Shown here one piece after another: positions 1-9,096 of a stretch of DNA of 64,000 nucleotides. The first letter of the stretch is position 1. Each line of letters begins with the position of its first letter. Where the stretch lies: assembly GCF_003201285.1 (NCBI RefSeq), contig NZ_QICS01000001.1, forward strand, positions 396,678 to 460,677, in the 5' to 3' direction. Under the pieces are notes generated by a model. That model searched no databases. It was not told where the DNA came from and saw nothing but the letters and a program-made list of their open reading frames with translations. The DNA is from Lachnotalea glycerini (GTDB taxonomy: Bacteria; Bacillota; Clostridia; Lachnospirales; Lachnospiraceae). The translations under genes and the position numbers were made by a program.

Positions 1-3
1 CAG

Positions 4-56
4 CTTAAGAACGCCGAAGGCCGTTTGCTATAGAAACGGCTTTCGACGTTCTTAAG
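4..56. terminator. Long hairpin at left edge, probable terminator
   Basis: Two 23-base arms (4-26 and 34-56) can pair around a 7-base loop with one mismatch and one G-T wobble. The outer end is CTTAAG on both sides. Only a short T stretch follows, so it is either a terminator for a gene left of the window or a small palindromic element. It lies about 20 bases before the ribosome site of the lipoprotein gene. Confidence 0.5.
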
Positions 57-89
57 TTTAACATGATAATCTGTTTAAGGAGAAAAATA

Positions 90-926
90 ATGAAAAAAGC
101 ACTGATTTTTCTTGCACTTGTTTTTATATTGCTTTGTAGTGCCTGTACAAGTAAAAAATCCAATAGCCTTGTACTTGTAGAAGGAGGAAGCTTTGTTAAT
201 TCAAAGTCAAATTATTATGATACAAATGAAACTATTTCTGACTTTTATATGAGCAAATACGAAATAACGCAAAAAGAATGGGTAGAGGTAATGGGCAGTA
301 ATCCCTCTGAATTTCAAGACGATAATTTACCCGTAGAGATGGTGAGTTGGTATGATTGTATTGAGTATTGCAATAAAAGAAGTATAAAAGAAAATTTACA
401 GCCATATTACAATATTGATAAGGATCATAAAGATTCCAATAATCAAAGTGAATATGATTACATAAAATGGACGATAACAATCAATGAAGGGGCAAATGGC
501 TATCGATTACCAACTGAGGCACAATGGGAATATGCCGCAGGCGGAGGACAGAAAAGTTTGAATTATCAATATAGTGGTAGTAATAAGACAGAAGAGGTAG
601 CATGGTTTTGGAGAAATTCGGGGAATAAATACTTATCAGGTGATTGGATTTGGCCTACGATAGAAAATAATAATTGTAAAACAAAATTAATTGGTGATAA
701 GAAGTCTAACGAATTGGGACTATACGATATGTCAGGAAATGTAAGAGAATGGTGCTATGACTGGTATGAAGATTCGGAATATAAAAGTGGTTTATACCGT
801 GTCTGGAAAGGTGGCGGATGGATCGGCGGTGAAACTTGCTGTGAAGCATCATACCGAGGCAAATTTGAGGCTAGCGGTATGGGTTCTGATCAGGGATTTC
901 GTGTATGCCGTGATACGATAAATTGA
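90..926 (+). CDS. FGE/SUMF1-fold lipoprotein (formylglycine-generating-enzyme-like)
   Basis: A predicted 278-residue lipoprotein. The start at 90 is chosen because AAGGAG (77-82) lies 7 bases upstream; the frame is open further back to 63 without such a site. A basic, hydrophobic signal ends in a lipobox (LLCSAC, lipidated Cys19). The rest is a formylglycine-generating-enzyme fold: YRLPTEAQWEYAAGGG in the middle, then LYDMSGNVREWCYDWY, and a C-terminal GFRVCRD. True FGEs use a Cys pair near the GGSW-like segment. Here that stretch reads GGGWIGGETCCEASYRG, so the first cysteine position is a glycine and catalysis is doubtful. It is probably a surface protein with a carbohydrate- or protein-related role. 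It stands alone 124 bp before the xylanase gene. Confidence 0.8.
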   Translation: MKKALIFLALVFILLCSACTSKKSNSLVLVEGGSFVNSKSNYYDTNETISDFYMSKYEITQKEWVEVMGSNPSEFQDDNLPVEMVSWYDCIEYCNKRSIKENLQPYYNIDKDHKDSNNQSEYDYIKWTITINEGANGYRLPTEAQWEYAAGGGQKSLNYQYSGSNKTEEVAWFWRNSGNKYLSGDWIWPTIENNNCKTKLIGDKKSNELGLYDMSGNVREWCYDWYEDSEYKSGLYRVWKGGGWIGGETCCEASYRGKFEASGMGSDQGFRVCRDTIN

Positions 927-1050
927 AGTAGAAAGTATCGATAATGGAATCGCTCGATGTAGAAAGAAGTTACTCGAAGATAAAATTAATAAGGATACGG
1001 GTCAAGTATAAATTTTAAAATACAATTGTAAAATTATAGGAGGTGGTTAT

Positions 1051-3138
1051 ATGAATCGAAAGAAAGTAATATCTTTCCTAATGATTTATATTTTTTTAAT
1101 AGGCACATGCTGTTATATACCTAATATATCAGCAACGGCGGCAAATGGGGAGTTAATAGTAAACGATTTTGAGACAGGCTTAAGTGGTTGGGAAGCCAGA
1201 GGTATTGATGCAGAAGCATTAAGCCTAAGTACAAATCAGGCACATAGCGGTGAGTACAGCCTTAAGATAAGTAACCGTACCCAAACATGGCATGGAGCAA
1301 CTAGTAATATAACAGATAAACTGACTTTGGGAGAAACTTATGTGTTGGGAATTTGGATATATTATACGGGGAATACTTATTCGGATACCGAAAATTTTAG
1401 CCTTCAGCTACAATACAACGATGGGGTAAATGACCAATATAAAAACATAAAAACCGAGACAGTTAAAAGGGACTCCTGGACATATTTGGAAGGGCAATAC
1501 ACCATTCCCAGTGATGCAGTAAATGCTTACATTTATGTGGAAAGTGAATTCAAGTCAACTCCTGGCACACAGGATTTAATGGATTTTTACATTGATGATT
1601 TTACAGCAACTCCGGCAATTTTACCTGATATAGAAGATGATATTGCCAGTTTAAAAGACGTATTTTCACCTTATTTCAGTATGGGCGTTGCTTCAACAGC
1701 CAGCGAATTGGCACCGGCTCCATCAAAGGAACTAATTTTAAAGCATTATAATATGCTGACTCCTGGAAATGAATTAAAACCAGATAGTGTTCTGGATTAT
1801 GATGCAACGATTGCATACCTTGAAGAAAATCCTGATGATCAGACCAATCCACAGGTAAATATAAGGGCAGCAAAGTCTTTGCTTGATTTTGCAAGGGACA
1901 ATAATCTTTCTGTAAGGGGCCATACGCTAGTTTGGCATAATCAGACACCGGATTGGTTTTTTAGGGAAAATTATTCCACGGATTCTTCAACTCCGTGGGT
2001 ATCTAAAGAAGTCATGTTAAAAAGAATGGAAAACTACATTAAAAACCTAATGGAACTGTTAGAAAAAACTTATCCTACGGTAGAGTTCTATTCTTGGGAT
2101 GTGGTAAATGAAGCTGTAGATCCCAATACTTCTACGGGTATGAGAAATCCTGGCTCCAATAATACCACATCAGGCAATTCTTTGTGGATGCAGACCGTTG
2201 GCTCAGATTATATTGAAAAGGCATTTGAATATGCCAGAAAATATACTCCAAAAGGCTGTAAGTTATTCTATAATGACTATAATGAATATGAGACTACAAA
2301 GAGTAACTATATCTATCAAATTTTAAAAGATTTAAAAGATAAAAATTTGGTTGACGGTATGGGAATGCAGTCTCATTGGACTATGGACTATCCAAGCATA
2401 GACATGTTTGAAACTGCAGCAAGAAAATACGCTTCCCTTGGTTTGGAATTGCAGTTAACGGAACTGGATATCAGTCAGCCAAGCAATAAGGATAGTGATC
2501 TTCAAGCTCAAGCAAACCGTTACAAACTGCTGATGAACAAAGTAATCGATTTAAAAGAAGAAGGAATTAATATTACGGCAGTTGTCTTATGGGGAATTAC
2601 AGATCGAACCAGTTGGTTGGGTGGATATCCACTTTTATTTGATGAAGATTATAAAGCAAAGCCTGCATATTATTCCATTATTGAAGGAATGAAAACAGAT
2701 TCAGATACGGATACCGATAAGGATACAGACATCGATGTGAATCCTATAAATACGCCAACGGCAACCGTAACTACAACAAATAATGGAAATAGCATCAGCC
2801 AAAAATATACGGTAACTGCAAATGGTGGTACAATTGACTTGTCAAAAGTAGTTCTTACCTTTACTGCTGATGGGATGAGCAGTGTCAGCCAAAATGTCTG
2901 GTGTGACAATGCTGCCATTCAGCTTAATTTTGCACCTTGGTATGATTCAATTATCAACTATGTTACTGGAAGCATAGACGATCAGACATTAATGTTAACC
3001 ATAACGGAAAACACTCAATTATCAGAGAACTGCAAACTGGTTATGGATATCCGCTTTGCCAAGACAGACTGGTCGACATATGAAACTTTAAGCAATCCAG
3101 TATTGCATGTGTATTATGATGGAACTCTCATAGAATAA
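1051..3138 (+). CDS. Secreted GH10 endo-beta-1,4-xylanase with N-terminal CBM and C-terminal accessory domain
   Basis: Hydrolyses internal beta-1,4 bonds of xylan outside the cell. The protein has 695 residues. A signal peptide covers about residues 1-31. A CBM22-like beta-sandwich (about 35-190, beginning NDFETGLSGWEARG) follows. The GH10 barrel spans about 200-550, with SWDVVNEAVD carrying the acid/base Glu354 and QLTELDIS carrying the nucleophile Glu471. An acidic linker made of repeated Asp-Thr/Ser (about 551-567) leads to a roughly 125-residue C-terminal domain, probably another carbohydrate-binding module of unassigned family. AGGAGG lies a few bases before the ATG. The same kind of Asp-Thr linker occurs in the pectate lyase at 32 kb. 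The gene is followed by a terminator and then by an esterase gene likely to act on the same substrate. Confidence 0.93.
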   Translation: MNRKKVISFLMIYIFLIGTCCYIPNISATAANGELIVNDFETGLSGWEARGIDAEALSLSTNQAHSGEYSLKISNRTQTWHGATSNITDKLTLGETYVLGIWIYYTGNTYSDTENFSLQLQYNDGVNDQYKNIKTETVKRDSWTYLEGQYTIPSDAVNAYIYVESEFKSTPGTQDLMDFYIDDFTATPAILPDIEDDIASLKDVFSPYFSMGVASTASELAPAPSKELILKHYNMLTPGNELKPDSVLDYDATIAYLEENPDDQTNPQVNIRAAKSLLDFARDNNLSVRGHTLVWHNQTPDWFFRENYSTDSSTPWVSKEVMLKRMENYIKNLMELLEKTYPTVEFYSWDVVNEAVDPNTSTGMRNPGSNNTTSGNSLWMQTVGSDYIEKAFEYARKYTPKGCKLFYNDYNEYETTKSNYIYQILKDLKDKNLVDGMGMQSHWTMDYPSIDMFETAARKYASLGLELQLTELDISQPSNKDSDLQAQANRYKLLMNKVIDLKEEGINITAVVLWGITDRTSWLGGYPLLFDEDYKAKPAYYSIIEGMKTDSDTDTDKDTDIDVNPINTPTATVTTTNNGNSISQKYTVTANGGTIDLSKVVLTFTADGMSSVSQNVWCDNAAIQLNFAPWYDSIINYVTGSIDDQTLMLTITENTQLSENCKLVMDIRFAKTDWSTYETLSNPVLHVYYDGTLIE

Positions 3139-3193
3139 TTATGATGTATAGTATTTCATTAGATTACTAAATCTAGTAGATAAAAATATTGAT

Positions 3194-3240
3194 AACTTCC
3201 ATTTTTATGGAAATTCTATAAGAATGGAAGTTGTTTTGCT
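3194..3240 (+). terminator. Rho-independent terminator after the xylanase gene
   Basis: AACTTCCATT (3194-3203) pairs perfectly with AATGGAAGTT (3223-3232), followed by GTTTTGCTT. Its position 55 bases after the xylanase stop fits termination of that transcript. Confidence 0.75.
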
Positions 3241-3335
3241 TCTAAATACAAATTCAATGTCAAAACTTTGGCAAAATAAAATCATGAATGGTGAAAAGTA
3301 AGATTTACACCACCTATAAAGGAGGTACTAATAGG

Positions 3336-4349
3336 ATGATAACGCAAAAAATAAAATTTAATACAATTTTAAAAGGTATGACAATATTTTTATTCATATT
3401 TTTTATGATTCAAAATACAATGCCAGTTGTTTATGCTGCAACAACAACTACAAAAATAATGCCATTAGGTGATTCCATCACAGACTGTGATTTTTGGCGT
3501 ACTTTACTATTCAATAAACTAACTGTGAATGGATACGATGTCAAATTTGTTGGATCTCAAGGTACACATGAAGGCCATAGCGGCATGCTTGTTACCGATC
3601 TAGCTGCTACTACAAATTTAACTGACTGGCTATCAGCTTCAAATCCCGATATAGTTATGATGCACTTTGGAACAAACGATTGCTGGAGTAACAAAGGTAC
3701 AGAAGCAATTCTTGATGCGTACACCGTTCTCGTAGCACAAATGAGAGCAAATAATCCCAATATGAAAATAGTAGTGGCACAAATTATACCTTTGCACCCA
3801 AATGATGACGCGGATTATATTGCGCGTGTCAAAGATCTTAACTCATCAATGTTAAGTTGGTCCCGTGATTTATCAACCAGTGAATCTCCAATCACTTTAG
3901 TAAATCAATATAGTGGTTTTGATACAAGTACGGATACTTATGATGGAGTTCACCCTAATAATTCAGGCAGTCAAAAGATGTGTGATAAATGGTATGAAAC
4001 GTTAGCAGCTCTTTTAGCGATTTCACCAACCACTCCCTCATCCACTGCATCTGATCTTGATGGTACGTTACAATTAACAACAGAAACCAATGCATGGTCA
4101 ACTGGCAGCACTATAAATTTGTATATAAAAAATACATCAAACGCTAAAGTAAGCGGCTGGAAACTAATAATAAACAAATCTGACATTACAATCTCAAATA
4201 TTTGGGGAGGAGTATTAACAGAATCAGATGATACATACATGATTACGCCCCTTTCCTGGAACCAGGTAATTGATGCTGGTGGGACCATAAATTTGGGAAT
4301 TCAGACTACTGGAATACCAGAGGCCAATTTTTCATATACTCTAGAATAG
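3336..4349 (+). CDS. Secreted SGNH/GDSL hydrolase (CE3-like acetylxylan esterase) with C-terminal CBM2-like domain
   Basis: Probably removes acetyl groups from xylan. The start at 3336 is set by AAAGGAGG 10 bases upstream; the open frame runs back to 3288. The signal peptide ends near VVYAA (about residues 1-34). SGNH blocks are visible: MPLGDSITD with nucleophile Ser47, the glycine region after VGSQG, FGTNDCW, and YDGVHPNN with Asp203 and His206. The order and spacing resemble carbohydrate esterase family 3. A short Thr/Ser/Pro linker leads to a roughly 90-residue domain (from SDLDGTLQL) with the WSTGSTINLYIKN and GWKL pattern of family 2 cellulose-binding modules. It shares direction with the xylanase gene but is separated by a terminator. 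The substrate is inferred from family and neighbour. Confidence 0.88.
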   Translation: MITQKIKFNTILKGMTIFLFIFFMIQNTMPVVYAATTTTKIMPLGDSITDCDFWRTLLFNKLTVNGYDVKFVGSQGTHEGHSGMLVTDLAATTNLTDWLSASNPDIVMMHFGTNDCWSNKGTEAILDAYTVLVAQMRANNPNMKIVVAQIIPLHPNDDADYIARVKDLNSSMLSWSRDLSTSESPITLVNQYSGFDTSTDTYDGVHPNNSGSQKMCDKWYETLAALLAISPTTPSSTASDLDGTLQLTTETNAWSTGSTINLYIKNTSNAKVSGWKLIINKSDITISNIWGGVLTESDDTYMITPLSWNQVIDAGGTINLGIQTTGIPEANFSYTLE

Positions 4350-4552
4350 CAATGAAGCAGTAAAATTCTGTCCTGTTTCAGTAAGATATTAATAATTTGT
4401 ATCAGCAGACGAAAGCTGGAAGATGAACTTATTTTATACTTTATTATGGGCTTGCAGAAAAATTTGGTTAATACATTGTTATTAGACTTAGATTAATTTC
4501 ACCTATTATGTTAAAATATATCAGAGATGAAATAACAGGTAGGAGGAGTACG

Positions 4553-5248
4553 ATGTTTAGTCCAATAAAAAACATAAAAGTTTATGAGCAGGTAATAGAA
4601 CAAATAAAAGAAATGATAGATAAAGGAACTCTGAAAAAAGGAGATAAACTTCCTTCCGAAAGGGATTTAGTGGAACAATTACAAGTGAGCAGAGCTTCTA
4701 TTCGAGAAGCTTTACGAGCTTTAGAAGTAATTGGCTTGATAGAGTGCAGGCAGGGTGAGGGTAATTTTATTAAATCAAGTTTTCAAGATAATTTGTTTGA
4801 GCCTTTATCGATCATGTTTATGTTAGAAGGAATCAATTCAGAAGAGATTTTAGAACTCAGAAAAATCTTGGAGGTTGGGGCATCCGGTCTTGCTGCTAAG
4901 AGAATCACAAAGGAACAGCTAATGGAATTAAAAGAGATCATTAAGCGATTTGAAGATTGTGAGGATGAAGAGGTTAATGTAACTATTGACAAGGAATTTC
5001 ATTATAAAATCGCAGAGTACTCCGGTAACGCATTAATATTTAACATCCTAAGAACCGTTTCCATTCTTGTCGATGATTTCATTAAGGATGCGAGAAAGTT
5101 AATAATAGTTCAGAAAGAGAATAGAGAGGTACTCTTTTCACAGCATAAGGAAATCTATGTAGCAATCGAATTACACAATTCTGTAGCTGCTCGAAGAGCA
5201 ATGCGAGAGCATTTAGATTATACCAATAAATATAGTAAAATGTTCTAA
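4553..5248 (+). CDS. FadR-subfamily GntR regulator of the lactate operon (LldR-like)
   Basis: A predicted 231-residue DNA-binding repressor. The start at 4553 follows AGGAGG (4541-4546); the frame is open to 4508 but without a ribosome site. An N-terminal winged helix (KLPSERDLVEQLQVSRASIR) is followed by an all-helical FCD ligand domain (about residues 90-225). FCD regulators of this kind (LldR, GlcC, FadR) bind small carboxylates such as lactate and recognise TGGT-N-ACCA palindromes. Exactly such a palindrome occurs at 5486-5496, in front of the etf/dehydrogenase genes. The inference is that lactate releases it from that site. The family assignment is secure and the ligand is inferred from context. 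Confidence 0.87.
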   Translation: MFSPIKNIKVYEQVIEQIKEMIDKGTLKKGDKLPSERDLVEQLQVSRASIREALRALEVIGLIECRQGEGNFIKSSFQDNLFEPLSIMFMLEGINSEEILELRKILEVGASGLAAKRITKEQLMELKEIIKRFEDCEDEEVNVTIDKEFHYKIAEYSGNALIFNILRTVSILVDDFIKDARKLIIVQKENREVLFSQHKEIYVAIELHNSVAARRAMREHLDYTNKYSKMF

Positions 5249-5484
5249 ATGAAATAAATCAATTCTAAGGTGAGTGTAATCTGTTATATTACATTCACCT
5301 TTTTCTATACTAGAAAATAAATGGATTACTTCGTATGGAAACCATCTAAGAGAATCCTTCCACGCAGGACACACAAGTTTTAACGAATAAAGCACATTGT
5401 TTAATTAAAAACATGAAACATTTGTTAAAATTTAACTAAAGATATAGATATTTTAAAAATTGTATGATATGATAGTTTTATTAA

Positions 5485-5497
5485 GTGGTCAGACCAT
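5485..5497. promoter_or_regulatory. FadR/LldR-type operator TGGTCAGACCA
   Basis: TGGTCAGACCA (5486-5496) is a perfect 5-1-5 palindrome of the FCD-regulator class. It is located between the regulator gene and etfB, about 120 bases before the etfB start. A possible -10 TATGAT sits just upstream (5463-5468 or 5468-5473), but no convincing -35 was found. Placement just downstream of that -10 would suit repression. Confidence 0.7.
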
Positions 5498-5613
5498 AAT
5501 ACCATTGGTTTCACTTTAATATATACATTTATCAAAGAAAAGTGATAAAGGCACAAAAGATATATTCAAGTAAAATTTTTATAATAAAATATTTAAGAAT
5601 GAGAGGAAAACAT

Positions 5614-6402
5614 ATGGATATTTTTGTATGTATCAAGCAAGTTCCGGGAACTTCAAAGGTTGAAGTTGATCCAGTGACAGGAGTTTTAAAAAGAGATGGC
5701 ATTGATTCAAAAATGAATCCCTACGATTTGTATGCTTTAGAAACTGCATTAAGAATGAAGGAGCAAATGGGAGGAATCATTAAGGTAATAAGTATGGGGC
5801 CACCTCAGGCAAAAGATGTTATTAAAGAAGCATATATGATGGGCGCAGACGAAGGCATATTAGTTACTGACAGAAAATTTGCAGGAGCAGATGTACTTGC
5901 TACTTCTTACACAATATCTCAGGGTGTAAGAAAAATGGGAAAATTTGATTTAATATTATGCGGAAAGCAAACGACAGACGGCGATACTGCCCAAGTAGGT
6001 CCTGAAATGGCCGAGTACCTTGGAATTCCGCATATTACAAACGTGATAAGTATAATTGAAATAAAAGAAAAATCCATGATAGTTGAAATGGATATGCCTG
6101 ATACGATAGAAGTTGCTCAAATTCAATTTCCATGTCTATTGACGGTAGAAAAAGATATTTTTCAGCCAAGGCTTCCATCCTATAGAAAAAAAATAGCTAC
6201 AAAGGATAGAGAAATTAAAGTTTTAACTTTAAATGATTTTGAAGATAAGGATGAAAAGAAATATGGTTTAAACGGCTCCCCTACTCAGGTTGAAAGAATC
6301 TTTCCACCAGCCATTAATAATGACAGAGAAACATGGACGGGCAGCGGTGAACAGCTAAGTTTAAAATTGACAGCAAAGCTTAAGGAATTAAAATTTATAT
6401 AA
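5614..6402 (+). CDS. lctB: Electron transfer flavoprotein beta subunit of the lactate dehydrogenase complex (LctB-like)
   Basis: The 262-residue small Etf subunit. The start at 5614 follows GAGAGG; the track of open codons runs back to 5542 without a ribosome site. The N-terminus [19 protein letters not shown] and the [21 protein letters not shown] segment are diagnostic of EtfB. Followed 17 bases later by EtfA and then by a FAD-linked oxidase, it has the gene order of the Acetobacterium-type lactate dehydrogenase/Etf complex. In that complex, electrons from lactate are coupled to NAD by flavin-based electron confurcation at the expense of reduced ferredoxin. This function is known for the family; here it is inferred from order and sequence. 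Expression is probably controlled by the operator at 5486. Confidence 0.92.
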   Translation: MDIFVCIKQVPGTSKVEVDPVTGVLKRDGIDSKMNPYDLYALETALRMKEQMGGIIKVISMGPPQAKDVIKEAYMMGADEGILVTDRKFAGADVLATSYTISQGVRKMGKFDLILCGKQTTDGDTAQVGPEMAEYLGIPHITNVISIIEIKEKSMIVEMDMPDTIEVAQIQFPCLLTVEKDIFQPRLPSYRKKIATKDREIKVLTLNDFEDKDEKKYGLNGSPTQVERIFPPAINNDRETWTGSGEQLSLKLTAKLKELKFI

Positions 6403-6419
6403 AGAAAGGCAGGGTTTGC

Positions 6420-7616
6420 ATGGGACAATTAGTATGTAACCAAGATAAAGTAAATGAATTGAATATAGAAGAGCTAATAAAGGTCTGTCCTTTTGGCGCT
6501 ATTGAGTATACGGATGGAAAAATCGAAGTAAATGCAGGATGTAAAATGTGTAAGCTATGTGTTAAAAAAGGACCTGTAGGAGTAATGGAATTTATTGAAA
6601 CGGAAACGAAAAAAGTAAATAAGGATTTATGGAAAGGAATAAGCGTATATGTTGACCATGTAGGAGGGTCAATACATCCGGTTACAATGGAGCTGATTGG
6701 AAAAGCCAGAGATCTTGCCGCAGTTGTTCATTTTCCGGTCTATTGTGTGTTTATCGGTTATCATATTAAGGAAAAAGCAGAGGAATTGCTTCAATATGGA
6801 GTTGATGAAATTTTTGTATATGATTATGAAGAATTAAAAGATTTTAGGATAGAACCTTATGCCGCAGCTTTGGAGGATTTTATAAATAAGGTTAAGCCTT
6901 CCTCCTTACTGATTGGTGCAACAACGCTTGGCAGATCACTTGCTCCAAGAGTAGCCGCAAGATTTCGGACTGGTTTAACGGCTGACTGTACCATTCTTGA
7001 TATGAAAGAAAATACAGATTTGGTACAGATTAGACCGGCTTTTGGCGGTAATATTATGGCACAAATCATATGTTCAAATACTAGACCGCAGTTGGCAACC
7101 GTAAGATATAAAGTTATGAATGCACCAGAAAAACAGTTTAACTCAAAGGGATTAATAACCGTATGTGAAATAGCTAAAACAAAATTAAAATCAAATATAG
7201 AAGTTTTAAAGGTGGTAAAGAAAAAAACAGAGGAAAATATATCGGATGCCGAGGTTATCATTGCTGTTGGCAGAGCTTTTAAATCAGAAAAAGATATGAC
7301 GATGATTGAAGATTTAGCAGAACTTCTTCATGCTCAAATAGCTGGAACAAGACCCTTAGTGGAAGCTGGTTTGATTCATGCCAAGAAACAAATCGGTCTT
7401 TCAGGAAGAACAGTAAAGCCCAAGTTAATCATAACGCTTGGAATATCTGGTGCGGTTCAATTTGTAGCAGGTATGAACAATGCAGAGCATATTTTCGCCA
7501 TAAATCAAGATGAAAGGGCACCTATATTCAATGTAGCTCATTATGGTATTGTAGGAGATATTTATGAAATAGTACCTAAATTAATAAATGATATAAAAAG
7601 TTCAGTAATCATGTGA
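6420..7616 (+). CDS. lctC: Ferredoxin-fused electron transfer flavoprotein alpha subunit (LctC-like)
   Basis: A 398-residue Etf alpha subunit with an N-terminal iron-sulfur extension. The extension carries four cysteines suited to one [4Fe-4S] cluster: Cys23 in VCPFGAIE, and Cys41, Cys44 and Cys47 in GCKMCKLC. The Etf body follows, with a C-terminal FAD domain recognised by AGTRPLVEAGLI, QIGLSGRTVKPKL and GISGAVQFVAGM. The ferredoxin-like extension is typical of the bifurcating lactate dehydrogenase EtfA rather than of the acyl-CoA dehydrogenase type. It is placed 17 bases after etfB with its own GAAAGGCAGG-like ribosome site. It pairs with EtfB and passes electrons to or from the dehydrogenase encoded next. 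Confidence 0.92.
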   Translation: MGQLVCNQDKVNELNIEELIKVCPFGAIEYTDGKIEVNAGCKMCKLCVKKGPVGVMEFIETETKKVNKDLWKGISVYVDHVGGSIHPVTMELIGKARDLAAVVHFPVYCVFIGYHIKEKAEELLQYGVDEIFVYDYEELKDFRIEPYAAALEDFINKVKPSSLLIGATTLGRSLAPRVAARFRTGLTADCTILDMKENTDLVQIRPAFGGNIMAQIICSNTRPQLATVRYKVMNAPEKQFNSKGLITVCEIAKTKLKSNIEVLKVVKKKTEENISDAEVIIAVGRAFKSEKDMTMIEDLAELLHAQIAGTRPLVEAGLIHAKKQIGLSGRTVKPKLIITLGISGAVQFVAGMNNAEHIFAINQDERAPIFNVAHYGIVGDIYEIVPKLINDIKSSVIM

Positions 7617-7676
7617 TATACATTTAAAAGCGGAGTGTTATTTCATAAGCAGGTATTAAATAAAGGAGGTAGTTAT

Positions 7677-9074
7677 ATGGATTACAAAAAAATTGATGAT
7701 AAGGATATTGAATTTTTAGTATCTGTATTAGATAAAGAAAGAGTATTTACAGGAGAAAGAATACATAATGATTTTAGTCATGATGAATTGGGTAAAATAA
7801 GCAAAATGCCGGATGTAGTGGTCGAAGTACTTACAACGAATGAAGTATCTAAGATTATGAAATATGCCTATGACAATAGAATACCCGTTGTGGCAAGAGG
7901 TTCGGGAACAGGTTTAGTCGGTGCTTGTGTTGCGATTTATGGCGGTATTATGATAAATATGTCCAAAATGAACAAAATACTAGAATTAGATGAAGATAAT
8001 TTAGCTTTAACTGTTGAACCAGGCGTTCTATTAATGGAAATCAGTAAATTTGTGGAAGAGCATGATTTATTCTATCCTCCAGATCCGGGAGAAAAATCTG
8101 CAACGATTGCAGGAAACATTAATACAAATGCTGGTGGCATGAGAGCAGTTAAGTATGGCGTTACCAGAGATTATATCAGAGGATTAGAAATCGTACTCCC
8201 AGACGGAAAAATCATTGAGGTTGGAGGAAAGGTAGTAAAAAACTCTTCCGGCTACAGTATAAAAGACTTAATATGTGGCTCAGAAGGAACTCTGGGAATC
8301 GTCACAAAGGCAATTTTAAAGTTGATTCCTTTACCTAAGAAAGTGATATCTTTGTTGATTCCTTTTACAAATCTTGACATGGCAATTAATACGGTTCAAA
8401 AGATTGTAAAATCAAAAGTCGTGCCAACTGCAATTGAATTTATGCAAAGAGAAGTAATCCTCGCTGCCGAAGAGTATCTGGGTAAAAAGTTCCCTGACAA
8501 TTCCTCTGATGCATATCTATTATTGACTTTTGATGGAAATAGTACGCAAGAGATAGAAAATTCATATGAAAAAGTAGCTGATATTTGCCTTGAAGAAGGT
8601 GCTCTTGATGTATTTATCACGGATACCGAAGAAAGAAAAGAAGCCGTTTGGTCAGCAAGAGGAGCCTTTTTAGAGGCTGTCAAAGCATCCACAACGGATA
8701 TGGATGAGTGTGATGTTGTTGTTCCGAGAAACAAAGTAGCTGAATTCATTAAATATACGGATGAACTTCAAAAACAATTTCATGTTAGAATCAGAAGCTT
8801 TGGTCATGCAGGAGATGGTAACTTGCATGTATATATATTAAAAGATGATCTTACAAAAACCGCTTGGGAAGAGAAGCTTTCAAAGGTTTTTGAAGCCATG
8901 TACAGCAAATCAAGGGAATTAAAAGGTCTGGTATCTGGAGAACATGGAATAGGCTTTGCTAAGAAACACTATCTATTGGAACAATATGGTTCTGATTATT
9001 TAGAATTAATGAAGAATATAAAATTATCAATTGATACGAAAAATATACTAAATCCAGGAAAAGTATGTCAGTAA
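7677..9074 (+). CDS. lctD: FAD-linked lactate dehydrogenase (GlcD/LctD family)
   Basis: A 465-residue flavoprotein that oxidises lactate (or a related 2-hydroxyacid) to pyruvate. The start at 7677 follows AAAGGAGGT; the open frame goes back to 7635. The PCMH-type FAD domain shows [18 protein letters not shown] and [20 protein letters not shown]. The C-terminal half has [16 protein letters not shown] and [11 protein letters not shown], which hold substrate and metal ligands in this family. Length and motifs match LctD of acetogens. It follows EtfA and precedes a lactate racemase, so the operon can use both lactate enantiomers. Glycolate or 2-hydroxyglutarate are alternative substrates that sequence alone does not exclude. 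Confidence 0.9.
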   Translation: MDYKKIDDKDIEFLVSVLDKERVFTGERIHNDFSHDELGKISKMPDVVVEVLTTNEVSKIMKYAYDNRIPVVARGSGTGLVGACVAIYGGIMINMSKMNKILELDEDNLALTVEPGVLLMEISKFVEEHDLFYPPDPGEKSATIAGNINTNAGGMRAVKYGVTRDYIRGLEIVLPDGKIIEVGGKVVKNSSGYSIKDLICGSEGTLGIVTKAILKLIPLPKKVISLLIPFTNLDMAINTVQKIVKSKVVPTAIEFMQREVILAAEEYLGKKFPDNSSDAYLLLTFDGNSTQEIENSYEKVADICLEEGALDVFITDTEERKEAVWSARGAFLEAVKASTTDMDECDVVVPRNKVAEFIKYTDELQKQFHVRIRSFGHAGDGNLHVYILKDDLTKTAWEEKLSKVFEAMYSKSRELKGLVSGEHGIGFAKKHYLLEQYGSDYLELMKNIKLSIDTKNILNPGKVCQ

Positions 9075-9096
9075 TAAATGAAGAGAGGAATATTTT

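Noticed and set aside
4-56. Insertion-sequence terminal repeat
   Set aside because: No transposase, no flanking direct repeat and no second copy were seen in the window; a terminator is the simpler reading.
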